From contig CAJNDS010001113.1 in the NCBI GenBank assembly GCA_905221605.1, positions 1 through 64,000 of the forward strand: 64,000 bases of DNA, in the 5' to 3' direction. The first letter of the stretch is position 1. The number at the start of each line of letters is the position of its first letter. Of this stretch, positions 42,292 to 51,300 are shown in pieces. The notes below the pieces were generated by a model that was not told the origin of the DNA, did no database searches, and worked only from the letters and a program-made list of their open reading frames with translations. The position numbers and the translations under genes were made by a program. This stretch comes from Symbiodinium natans. Taxonomy: Eukaryota > Sar > Dinophyceae > Suessiales > Symbiodiniaceae.

Positions 42292-45200
42292 GTGGTCATG
42301 TGGGCTCCTTGCGCTCGCTTCGCAAGCGGGGGGAGAGTCCGCCACACGCAGGGTCTGGGGGGGCTGGAAGAAAATGCAGATATTGAGGACAATGTTCCTG
42401 GTGATGAGTATTGGCCGACTTGTTGTTCTCCTCATGAAAATGCCTATTTGGTCTGCAAAAAGGAGACTGCAGAGGATGGAACACAGTTGGAAAAAGAAGA
42501 ACAAAAAGCCAAATCGATGTATGAAAGGTCTATGTACGATTACGTGGACTGTGAAGAGCTTTTGGAAGGGATTGTATACCCAAAGAGGGTGAACCGAAGA
42601 GGTGGTATTAACAATTGGTGCACAAGTACGCGAGCTCTGGTGTTGGGCCACTGTACTCATGGTGGAGTGTGTGGTATTACAAAAGAGACTCATCGGAGGC
42701 CATGGCTATCTCGATACCTGGCATCATTTGTGAAGCACCACAATCCTGAAGCCAATTTTTCTGCTCTTCAGATCTCATGCAATGCTCCGGTGTCATTGCA
42801 TAGAGATAGTCACAATGAGAAGCATTGCTGCAATTATGTGTGTGGCTTTGGTGACTATAAGGACGGTCAGCTGTGGGTTGAGGATGAGAAGGTTTTAGGG
42901 GAAGGAGCTGAAGCGGTGGAGCAATCCTATGGGAAGAAAGTCTTGCCTGGAAAATTGGTCAATATCCACTGGAACTTCATGTCGTTCTTTCCGAGAAAAT
43001 TGCATGGACCTATGCCTTGGAAAGGGAACAGGGTATCTTTGACAGGGTACACACCTGTTTTTATGGAGTGTTTGAGCTACAAGGATAGGTGCTATCTTCT
43101 CCAATGTAAGTTTCCTCTTCCGGAACCACGAGCTGAAGAAGGTGAAAAAAGAAAATGGTTAAAAATGACGTTGAAAGAGACCTCGCTGGACGACATTGCG
43201 GAGGAAGTCGACTATGCTGTTTTTGAGGCGCAACAATGGGCTCTAGAGGAGCATTTGAGTATTCGACGCCTAATTGCTGAACAGGAAGGTTGTGTTTTGG
43301 ACGAGTTCCATGAATCGGCCAATGAGTCGAATGGGGAAAAAGGATCAGAGACTAGAGAATGGCTGGTTAAAGCAAAAAGAACAGAGGAACAGCTCTCGAA
43401 GTTTTTGGTCAAAGCAGCTCAAGTTCAGCAAATGGTGCAAGAAAATATGGCGCTTGAGGCAGCAGAGGAAGTTGAGTTCCTGCAAACAAAAACAATTCCT
43501 ACACAAGAAGCCACGCAAGAGCTGGAAAAGTGGAGGGAATCATTGTCGGACGAGGTGACGTCTTTGGTTAAAGAGTTGGAGGTGGTGGAACCAACAACTC
43601 AAGAAAAGCTGGACAAATTGGCGGAAGAGCCTAATGCACCGGTGATTGAGTACGTGCCCAGTCTGGTGGTGTTTACCCGGAAACAAGGGACGGGGAGGCG
43701 ACGTGCCCGTATTTGTGCATGCGGCAATTTTATTTCGTCAACAGCAGCTACAGAATACGAAGGGCCGAGGTCCCTTAGTCGTCACTCGCTGTACGCTCCT
43801 GGTTTAGATTCAACTACATTTAGGTGTCAAGTGAGGCACGCAGCATATATGGCGTGGATCATCGCTGGTTTGGACATTTCCAAAGCTTTTCTGACGGCGC
43901 CGATGAATAGGGCGCAAAGAGAAGGGCGTCTGGTGGTGGTGCAGCCCCCAAGGGCAGCGGTGAAATTGGGTCTTTGCACAAAGGAGGAGCGGTGGATTGT
44001 GAGGAAGGCCTTGTACGGTTTGGCCGAAAGTCCTGCAGCATGGGTGGAGTGGCGAGATCAGCGTCTTCAAGGCATGTCTTGGGTGTCAAAGGATGGACAA
44101 GCAATGAGCTTTCAGAGGTCCAATGCAGACCCAAGTCTGTTCCTTATTATGGCACAAGAGAAGCTGGAAGGTGCAAGCAAGTTGGTGGGGACAATGGGTC
44201 TTTACGTGGACGATTTTTTGATGGCCGGGACTATGACAGTGCTCCGAGAAGCCTTGGAACAGATCAGGAAGGAGTGGAAAACTTCTGAACCTGAGTTCTG
44301 TGGTCCAGGCTGTGGTGATGGATTCCTGAAGTTTTTGGGTGTCCAAATCTGGTGTCGACATGGCAGCTTCTTTCTCAACCAGGAGGACTTCGTGAGAGAT
44401 TTGCTGAACCGAAGAGGGTATCAGATTGATGAAACTGGAAAAGGTAGTAACCTGCCAATGGTGAAAGAAACTCCAGGTGAAGAAGAGGAGGTGGATATTC
44501 CTTCCTTGCGAGCGGCTCAAGGTGCCGTAGGGGAGTTCCTCTGGGTGGCAACCAAAACTCGACCTGATTTGGCTTTCTGCACAAGCCAGTTGTCTTTGTG
44601 GACATCCCGTAGGCCGCGATTCGTGGTTAAAAAGGCTGAGGAGGTATTTCGACACCTTGCTGCAACTCCAACGTTAGGCTTGACGTTTGGAGCAATCGCA
44701 ACATGCGAAAAAGAAAGGAATGAGGTGTTGCGTTATGGGCGAGGCGTCAAGGTGGTAGAGTCCTACGCAGATGCTAGCTTTGCAGCAGGTGAAAACGAAA
44801 AGAGCCACTCAGGAGCGGTGGTGGTTTGGGGTGATTGCCCGGTGATGTGGGCAACACAGAGACAGTCAACGGTGGCTTTGAGTACTGCTGAGGCTGAGTT
44901 GCATGCGTCTATAGAGGGAGCAACGATGATTCAGTCGTGCACCCCTATAATTGCCGCTTTGGTGGGAACTGGTGAAGAAGCACTGCAAAAAGTGCTGTAT
45001 ACTGATTCGGTTTCGACGTGTTCAATTATTCAATATCCTGCTGGAAGCTGGAGGACAAGGCACCTGAGAATTCGAGCAGCGGGTGTCAGGTCTCTGGTGG
45101 ACCGTGGTTACATGGTGATAGCGCATCTTCGTGGTGAGTATATGATTGCTGACCTGTTAACAAAATTGATGAGTGGACATGTTTACGCGAAGCAAAAGGC

Positions 45201-45408
45201 GCTTTGGGGTCTCCAAATGTTGGTGCAAGGAGCTGACTTGAAAAGGGCCTCTCTTGCAATGGCGGTCATGATGGTGGCTGCATCTCTTCAAGGGATGGCA
45301 ACTGGTGGAGAAGAAGCGTCAAATGCTGGATTCTTTTGCTCAGAAGAAGGAGTGTGCCGAGTCGCCAATACGTCTAATTACGGCTATGGTTCTGGCTCAA
45401 GGTATTGA
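42292..45408 (+). CDS. pol: Retrotransposon polyprotein C-half: oxygenase-like, RT and RNase H
   Basis: This is one open frame of 1,038 codons. Residues about 125-265 form the oxygenase-like segment (separate entry). A Glu-rich coiled region follows (about 300-440). Reverse transcriptase begins near residue 455: IAGLDISKAFLTAPM holds a catalytic Asp at 43873-43875, KALYGLAESPAAW is the copia 'LYGL' block, and GLYVDDFLMAG holds YVDD at 44213-44224. RNase H has SYADASFA (44761 onward), TAEAELHAS, LYTDSVST and TRHLRIRA..HLRGEYMIADLLTK. All RT and RNase H signatures are intact, unlike the upstream regions. The frame ends at TGA 45406-45408, and a short ORF continues in another frame. Confidence 0.85.
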   Translation: MVMWAPCARFASGGRVRHTQGLGGLEENADIEDNVPGDEYWPTCCSPHENAYLVCKKETAEDGTQLEKEEQKAKSMYERSMYDYVDCEELLEGIVYPKRVNRRGGINNWCTSTRALVLGHCTHGGVCGITKETHRRPWLSRYLASFVKHHNPEANFSALQISCNAPVSLHRDSHNEKHCCNYVCGFGDYKDGQLWVEDEKVLGEGAEAVEQSYGKKVLPGKLVNIHWNFMSFFPRKLHGPMPWKGNRVSLTGYTPVFMECLSYKDRCYLLQCKFPLPEPRAEEGEKRKWLKMTLKETSLDDIAEEVDYAVFEAQQWALEEHLSIRRLIAEQEGCVLDEFHESANESNGEKGSETREWLVKAKRTEEQLSKFLVKAAQVQQMVQENMALEAAEEVEFLQTKTIPTQEATQELEKWRESLSDEVTSLVKELEVVEPTTQEKLDKLAEEPNAPVIEYVPSLVVFTRKQGTGRRRARICACGNFISSTAATEYEGPRSLSRHSLYAPGLDSTTFRCQVRHAAYMAWIIAGLDISKAFLTAPMNRAQREGRLVVVQPPRAAVKLGLCTKEERWIVRKALYGLAESPAAWVEWRDQRLQGMSWVSKDGQAMSFQRSNADPSLFLIMAQEKLEGASKLVGTMGLYVDDFLMAGTMTVLREALEQIRKEWKTSEPEFCGPGCGDGFLKFLGVQIWCRHGSFFLNQEDFVRDLLNRRGYQIDETGKGSNLPMVKETPGEEEEVDIPSLRAAQGAVGEFLWVATKTRPDLAFCTSQLSLWTSRRPRFVVKKAEEVFRHLAATPTLGLTFGAIATCEKERNEVLRYGRGVKVVESYADASFAAGENEKSHSGAVVVWGDCPVMWATQRQSTVALSTAEAELHASIEGATMIQSCTPIIAALVGTGEEALQKVLYTDSVSTCSIIQYPAGSWRTRHLRIRAAGVRSLVDRGYMVIAHLRGEYMIADLLTKLMSGHVYAKQKALWGLQMLVQGADLKRASLAMAVMMVAASLQGMATGGEEASNAGFFCSEEGVCRVANTSNYGYGSGSRY
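42660..43085 (+). CDS. Fe(II)/2-oxoglutarate-oxygenase-like segment in Pol
   Basis: Within the 1,038-codon frame, APVSLHRDSHNEKHCCNYVC gives H-x-D (His 42799-42801, Asp 42805-42807). GKLVNIHWNFMSFFPRKLHG gives a distal His (43003-43005), and Arg follows nine residues later in PMPWKGNRVSLTGYTP. HxD, then a distal H, then R is the metal and cofactor signature of the double-stranded beta-helix 2OG-Fe(II) oxygenases (AlkB, TET/JBP, prolyl hydroxylases). It lies between integrase and RT. Substrate is unknown; nucleic acid is a reasonable guess. Confidence 0.45.
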
Positions 45409-45781
45409 AATGGTTATCAACAATGCAGATATCGCTGTGTATTTGGTGGCAATAATCACACTCTGGGAACTGGCCAGGTATATCCTTCGGCGGCTGTATA
45501 AATGGCTGTGGGGCAGGAAAGTGGTGGTTATTCCCGCGAGTGCCACTTTGTATACAACGGTGGGTGGGAACTGTATGCACGCACGCAGTGACTGTGATGT
45601 TCTGCGATATTCACAACCCAGGGCCAAGACGCTTTGTAAGCATTGCGTCAAGAAAGGTTGGGTGGTGAATGCTGAGTTCCTTGGTGATTCCTTGGTGAGG
45701 AACAGGCCGCTGGAACATAGACCTTTTCAATGTGAGGTGAAGAAATCCTCAATGGTAAAAAGGATTCGGCCAATGTGCTGA
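45305..45781 (+). CDS. 3' ORF of the retrotransposon
   Basis: A 158-codon frame overlaps the end of Pol. It has a hydrophobic segment (AVYLVAIITLWELARYI, residues about 44-60), a basic patch, and a Cys/His cluster (CMHARSDCDVL, then LCKHCVKKGW) that may bind zinc. It probably continued Pol before a frameshift. Function unknown. Confidence 0.5.
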   Translation: MEKKRQMLDSFAQKKECAESPIRLITAMVLAQGIEMVINNADIAVYLVAIITLWELARYILRRLYKWLWGRKVVVIPASATLYTTVGGNCMHARSDCDVLRYSQPRAKTLCKHCVKKGWVVNAEFLGDSLVRNRPLEHRPFQCEVKKSSMVKRIRPMC

Positions 45782-45930
45782 AGGTTCGTCCTGGAAAGAC
45801 GTAAAACCATGGTGTGCAAGTTAATGGCTACGGCCCGTCCATGGGACGTTAAACATGTAGCTGACCGCTGCCAAAGCAACAGTTTTTTGGTCAAGCATCT
45901 GCACCTCCAGTTTGTGTCCTAGGAAATCCT

Positions 45931-45943
45931 AGGACAGGGGGAG
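45931..45943 (+). promoter_or_regulatory. Polypurine tract
   Basis: AGGACAGGGGGAG lies directly before the 3' LTR TG and would prime plus-strand DNA synthesis. Confidence 0.8.
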
Positions 45944-46237
45944 TGCGGAGCTGCAGTTTGTATTCAGGAATTAGGTTGGGGTTAAATGAAAAGGGTCAAT
46001 GCGCCCGACAATATCTGGCTCAAGATGGCCAGAACTAAGGCCACAAGCAAAAAAGAGGTAGAGCCCGCGTGGTTGGGATTGGGGTTGGTTCCTAGGTGCT
46101 TAGGCATAGGCCTCCTTGCTCCCTTCCCTGGTTCTCCTGGTCCGTGTTTTGGGTTTGTTGTGCTGGTCGATCTAGGGAGTATAAGTTCTGGGCTGTCCTT
46201 AGGGTTGATCCCGTTTCCCCTTTGGTTGCCCCCCGTA
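45944..46237 (+). repeat. 3' LTR (294 bp)
   Basis: Identical to the 5' LTR apart from one extra C near its end (CCCCCC versus CCCCC before GTA). It is followed at once by TAGGG and telomere-like repeat. Confidence 0.92.
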
Positions 46238-46259
46238 TAGGGTTTAGGGTTTGGGGGCT

Positions 46260-46735
46260 CATCGGGTCTATTCATGGGTTAAAGGTTTTAAACAGATAAA
46301 TTATCTCCTCATCAGAATCGAAATTCTGTTTGCTCTTCTAGGCATTAGATCTCAAAGCAAAAGGGCGAGCCTTCACACTTGCATACTCTAACCCTCACAT
46401 CTTGCCAAGCAAGGCACCAGACCCCGCTAACCCGCTGCAAAACAAAGGCAGGGGCATTCTAGGCTCTTAAAGGGTTTTTTTCTACTTGGAATCAAAAACC
46501 GAAGGGGGTCAATTATGCCGAAACCTCACTTCGAACAAAAACATCAAAAGACCCTTTCATACCCTTTCGGTTTGAAGGGTGCAGATTATGCCACACCACG
46601 CACGTGCCAAGCAACAGATCAGAGTTGTGGGGTAAAATCTGTACATCTAGGGCCTGCATGTACAATGAGTACATGCTCCCCTGCGAATCAAACATGGTCT
46701 CGCCTGCTTCCTCCTCTTCATCTCTTCGCTTACCT
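46260..46735. other. No supported gene
   Basis: Unique AT-rich sequence with short ORFs. No repeat tract or splice-supported coding was seen. Confidence 0.35.
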
Positions 46736-46737
46736 CA

Positions 46738-46850
46738 TCCGCCACGGTGGCCTTCGAAAATGAACTGTGAAGAGTCGCGCATGAGATTGAGCCGGGGCAG
46801 CAGGTACAACAACCGGCACCAGCTGAAGCTGATATCATTGAACCACTCAG
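46738..46850 (-). CDS. Exon island, unrecognised
   Basis: The minus strand reads EWFNDISFSWCRLLYLLPRL then NLMRDSSQFIFEGHRGG. Aromatic-rich, clearly protein-like composition. A second minus frame is also open to a GTAAGC donor. Family not recognised. Confidence 0.35.
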
Positions 46851-47169
46851 CACGAGCGTGGCAAAGGAGTCATCTTGCGAGCATGATGCACTTAAGCACG
46901 ATCCAAACTATCGTGGCAACGTCCAACTGCGATAAGCTTCTCCCAGAGTAGCATCCCAACCCTGAAACTCGTTCCCCTCCTGCCTCAGGTCTTGCATGCG
47001 CTGCAGGCACCGGTCTGACAGAGAGGGCTTGTGGCTTTCACGTGGTTTGGATCTGTGAGCTTGCAGGTTGTGGAGATCGCGGCTGTGCATCTGCCTGCCT
47101 TGCTTCGGAAAGGTCGCCCGGCTTGCCCGGCTGCCTTACCCCGATCTCTGCGACATGCAACACTCAACA

Positions 47170-47323
47170 CCAAGGCAAATCGACAGACGGGCCTTCCAGA
47201 ATCGGAGCCGGCATCCTCGGAAAAGCCCCGCCGCAGCCCCACAAGCGGTGCCCGCGGCAGGGCCCTCGGCAGCACCAGCCGTGGCCATGCCCCAAGGATG
47301 GCAGTCGTCGCACGCCTCGGCAA
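47170..47323 (-). CDS. Possible mitochondrial presequence exon
   Basis: The minus strand reads WPRLVLPRALPRAPLVGLRR then GFSEDAGSDSG. The Arg/Leu-rich stretch followed by RRGFSE resembles a mitochondrial targeting peptide and its cleavage site. No ATG was found at the start of this frame, so the first exon may lie elsewhere. Confidence 0.3.
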
Positions 47324-47454
47324 AACGCAGAGTTGGGCTATAGAGCATCACCGTTACAGTCGCACGCTACTTTCAGGTTGCAGCCGCATTGAAGCAGAAG
47401 ACATCCCGATGCATGTGACCAGACTGCCAGCTCTCTCGACACAGAACCTTGGGC

Positions 47455-47844
47455 TTACAATTCCGACTGATGGCTAACAAAGTGTTGAGAGGTCGCAGAA
47501 TGATTGAATGCAGCTGGACATGTGTACGATGTGCAGTTATCCGTGGTGAATGTGAAGACCCTGCTCTTGGGCCACACTGCTGCAGATGCTGCAGGGTGCA
47601 TAGAGGCCAAACCAAGACGGCCTTGACCTTCCCAAAAATCGCAACGCTCCTCGTCATCTGACTCTTCCTGTAGCCCTGCTGAATCTTGCGGCTCACATTC
47701 TGGAGATACCTCCGAGGGAAAAAGGTTGAGGGCCACTGACGACGCAGTGTTCAGACTGTCACGACATCGTGCGCACGAACCGAAGAGGTTCACGTTCTTG
47801 GGCATGAGGACTTGTCCTGAGCGTGAGCTTCCAAAGGTTCTCAC
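47455..47844 (-). CDS. Minus-strand ORF of 129 codons, unrecognised
   Basis: Starts with ATG (MRTFGSSRSGQVLMPKNVNL) and carries a CXXC pair (GSCARCRD) and an acidic run (EESDDEERCDFWE). Composition is coding-like. Nothing identifies a family. Confidence 0.3.
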   Translation of the reverse strand: MRTFGSSRSGQVLMPKNVNLFGSCARCRDSLNTASSVALNLFPSEVSPECEPQDSAGLQEESDDEERCDFWEGQGRLGLASMHPAASAAVWPKSRVFTFTTDNCTSYTCPAAFNHSATSQHFVSHQSEL

Positions 47845-48321
47845 ACAAGTGACTCATCAACGACTAGAATTGGCTGAAGCACTTGCCCACCAAAGTTGCA
47901 GATCCTACACTCGCAGCTCAGCGCCCTTCTGCGGCTGCAGCTCAAAGCTCCATCGCCGCTGTATACTGTTGGCTGGCGGCTGCAATGCTGAACTGTGGTG
48001 TATCAGTATGTCTGCAGACCGGCCATTCTTATCTCATCTGGGTGCCCGGGTGGCTAGTGACAACGGCTGCTCATGCTGACACTAGATGGATGCACTCAGA
48101 AACTGAGAGCCTCGGCGGCAGGTATGACTCGTGACTGGCATGTATGGCTGGCAGAAGAGCGCAACTATGTGGGATCAGGATAAACACCACACGACCGGCT
48201 CGCATCCTTTTTCTCTCCCCTTGCAGGACAAGGTCTCACTTTGAACCTCGCCACCTGCGGTCACATACTAGTCACATACAATGATAAGTCCAGAAATGTC
48301 GAAATGCAGACGCCAATCGCG

Positions 48322-51300
48322 TCAGGCAATCTCCGGGCCCTGCCACTCTGAGCCATCTGGGTTCAAGACCGTCATCTTCAGGGGCAAGGTGCCAAAGCGC
48401 TTGCCGCCATCGGATGTCACAAGCACGGTATCCGAAAGGCCAAGGGGCCCACTGGGCTGCGTGTACTTCTGAAACCAGGGGATAAAGTGGAAGGTCATGC
48501 CATCCTGCAGTTCCGCCTCGTTAGGGTTTAGGGTTTAGGGTTTAGGGTTTAGGGTTTAGGGTTTAGGGTTTAGGGTTTAGGGTTTAGGGTTTAGGGTTTA
48601 GGGTTTAGGGTTTAGGGTTTAGGGTTTAGGGTTTAAGGATGCCATCCTGCAGTTCCGCCTCGTTGTTACCGACAAGGCTGAAGTCCGCGTCCCCCCAACC
48701 TGCGTGCCCCGTGGGCTGGGTCGCAGTGCTGCCGGTGGAATATGCCAAGCGCCTGGCAAAACTTTGGGGAGGTCTTGATGAACACCAGGGTTTAGGGTTT
48801 AGGGTTTAGGGTTTAGGGTTTAGGGTTTGGGGTTTGGGGTTTGGGGTTTGGGGTTTGGGGTTTGGGGTTTGGGGTGTGGGGTTTAGGGTTTAGGGTTTAG
48901 GGTCTCCTAAACCGACTCCCCGGCATGTCACCCAACAAGGCAGGAGCACGCGGACATCTTCAGCTCCGAGGTGTTCGACAGCATGATCTCTCTGCCAGCC
49001 TTGTCGATGTCTTTCGCCTTGGCTCCTTCGAGAACACCGCGGCCAAGCACTTTTGTCGTACGTTTCACTTGGCCTTCTTCGCATCCCGAGCTTTTTCTCA
49101 CGTAGAGGGCCTCGTGGGGCCTGTATTGATCCCTAAACCCTAAACCCTAAACCCTAAACCCTAAACGTGGCTTTCAACTTAGGTCGGCTCCTGGCACCAT
49201 CATGGGCAAGCAGACGTCGAAAGTCTTCTGAATCAAGCGCTCCGCCTGCAGGGCACAGGAGTTTCCTGAGGCCAACCCTAAACCCTAAACCCTGAATCCT
49301 GAACCCTGAACCCTAAACCCTAAACCCTAACCCTAAACCCTAAACCCTGAACCCTAAACCCTAAACCCTCAACCCTAAACCCCAGCCATCCCCAGTGACA
49401 TCCCAGGGTGCCTCCAATAACCAGGCCGGGGGAGAGGACTCGCCTTCGCCAAGCCTCACAAGGCCAACCCAAGCCAAGGAATCTTTAGGGTTTAGGGTTT
49501 AGGGTTTAAGGGTTTAGGGTTGAGGGATTAGGGGTTAGGGTTTAGGGTTAGGGTTTAGGGTTTAGGATTTAGGGCTTCGGCTTTTTGGGGATGACAGGGG
49601 TTTAGTTTTTTAGGGTTTAGTGCTTCGGCTTTTTGGGGATGGCTGGGATTTAGGGTTTAGGGTTTAGGGTTTGGCGTTCAGGGTTGAGGGGTTGAGGGGT
49701 TGAGGGGTTGAGGGGTTGAGGGGTTGAGGGGTTGAGGGTTGAGGGGTTGAGGGGTTGAGGGTTGAGGGTTGAAGGTTGAGGGTTGAGGGTCGAGGGTGGA
49801 GGGCTGAGGGTTGACAGTTGAGGTTTGAGGGGTGAGGGGTGAGGGGTGAGGGGTGCCCCGAAGCATGGGCCACCTTCAACGATCTGCAGAATTAGGCAGT
49901 TTGCAGTCCCAGCGTCACAAAAGCTGTCCGCATCAGCGGGGCATGGTGGCCGAACTTGCATGCCGAGTGCTCGATGAAGACCAGGTTGCCAGGACAGACC
50001 TACCAGGCAACTTGAGCTGCTTTAGGGCCTTTGGGCTTCTCAACAAAAATGCGCAACGGCGCAGCAGAATTAGGCTAATTACTGCCTGGCTGTAGAATGG
50101 TGGCAAATGTATCGTCTGTTTCCTGATCGCAGCAGGAGGCTTACCTTGCAAGTATGTCTTTGAACGGTCTTCGTGAACTGGCAGTATGAATGACGCTGTC
50201 GTTTCGTAGCTTAGATGTGATAACGTGTGTTCATGGAACCATCTTTTCGATATGGCATGTGAAAAAATGTCGGGGTTTCCCAGCTCTTTTCTTGCCATTC
50301 TGAACTCTAGTCGGGACCTACAGGACAAGGATCAGCCCCACGGACAATGCGCCGACGTAGCTTCGCACGCCTTCGCTCATGAAACTTCCCTGAAAAATGT
50401 TCCTCTTTGGTCTCTCCGAACCCTAAACCCTAAACCCTAAACCCTAAACCCGGAAAAGCAACTTCTGTTCTGATCGCATCCGGTTGACAAAGGTGGGGGC
50501 TTGGTAAGAAAGTTGGACAATCTCCTTAGAGATGTAGGGTTTCCAGCCCATACAGTAGCTTGCCACAGGTGAGAGCATCCTAAACGAACCCTAAACCCTA
50601 AACCCTAAACCCTAAACCCTAAACCCTAAACCCTAAACCCAGCGGCCTGCTCCTTTGGCAGCCAGGACCCATGTCCAGAAGGGTCGGTCGAGCGGACGAT
50701 GGGCATGTAGCCGGGGACCTCGCTGCCGGCCGCGATGAGCGCGGCGTAGGCTGTGGAGTGGAGATCGCTCAGGAGCTGCCTAGTTCATTGGTTGGGATTC
50801 TACTAAAATTTTACAAATGTTATTTCTTATTGGGTTTAAGTACCCGTAAAAATGCAACAGGTTACACAACTATGACAAAGTTGCCCTGGCTTCATCGAGC
50901 CCAGGGCCGCAGTCAAGGCTGCCTCGGACATGGAGGACGCGTCCCGGATGCACCCGAGTTCGAACTCGAACTTCTGGAGCCGAGCCTTCTCCACCGTCTT
51001 GCTGGCGTCTACACACTCAACATGGCAAGCATCGAAGAATGTGCGCAACCGGAGGTAGTGCGCAGCCGAAATGGAAGCCAACTGCAAGCCCACACGGCAC
51101 CCCGATCGAAGACACTTTGCGACTGTGTGGCAGAAGACCTCATGGATGCTTGCGCTATCTGGGCACGTGAACACCTCAGCTACCCAGGATAACTTCGGGA
51201 CCAGGTCGAACTCAATGAGACGGGCAATCAGAAAGGGGTCGGCACCGGCAGGCAAAACCAAAGCCTGCGGGGCAGCATCTCCGATGGTATACAAGCCCGT

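Larger units (their letters stand above)
36227..46237 (+). mobile_element. Ty1/copia-type LTR retrotransposon, 10,011 bp
   Basis: Two LTRs (36227-36519 and 45944-46237) differ by a single C in a homopolymer. A primer-binding site follows the 5' LTR and a polypurine tract precedes the 3' LTR. The last five bases before the element and the first five after it are both TAGGG, as expected for a 5-bp target duplication, though the host repeat makes this partly uninformative. Domain order is Gag, protease, a methyltransferase-like segment, integrase, an oxygenase-like segment, reverse transcriptase and RNase H; integrase before reverse transcriptase identifies copia. The polyprotein changes frame about eight times and has two in-frame stops, so this copy cannot make a complete Pol by simple translation. 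It is plus-strand, opposite to most nearby genes. Confidence 0.92.

Noticed and set aside
45986-46275. Minus-strand ORF across the 3' LTR
   Set aside because: Antisense to the LTR and without features; treated as chance.
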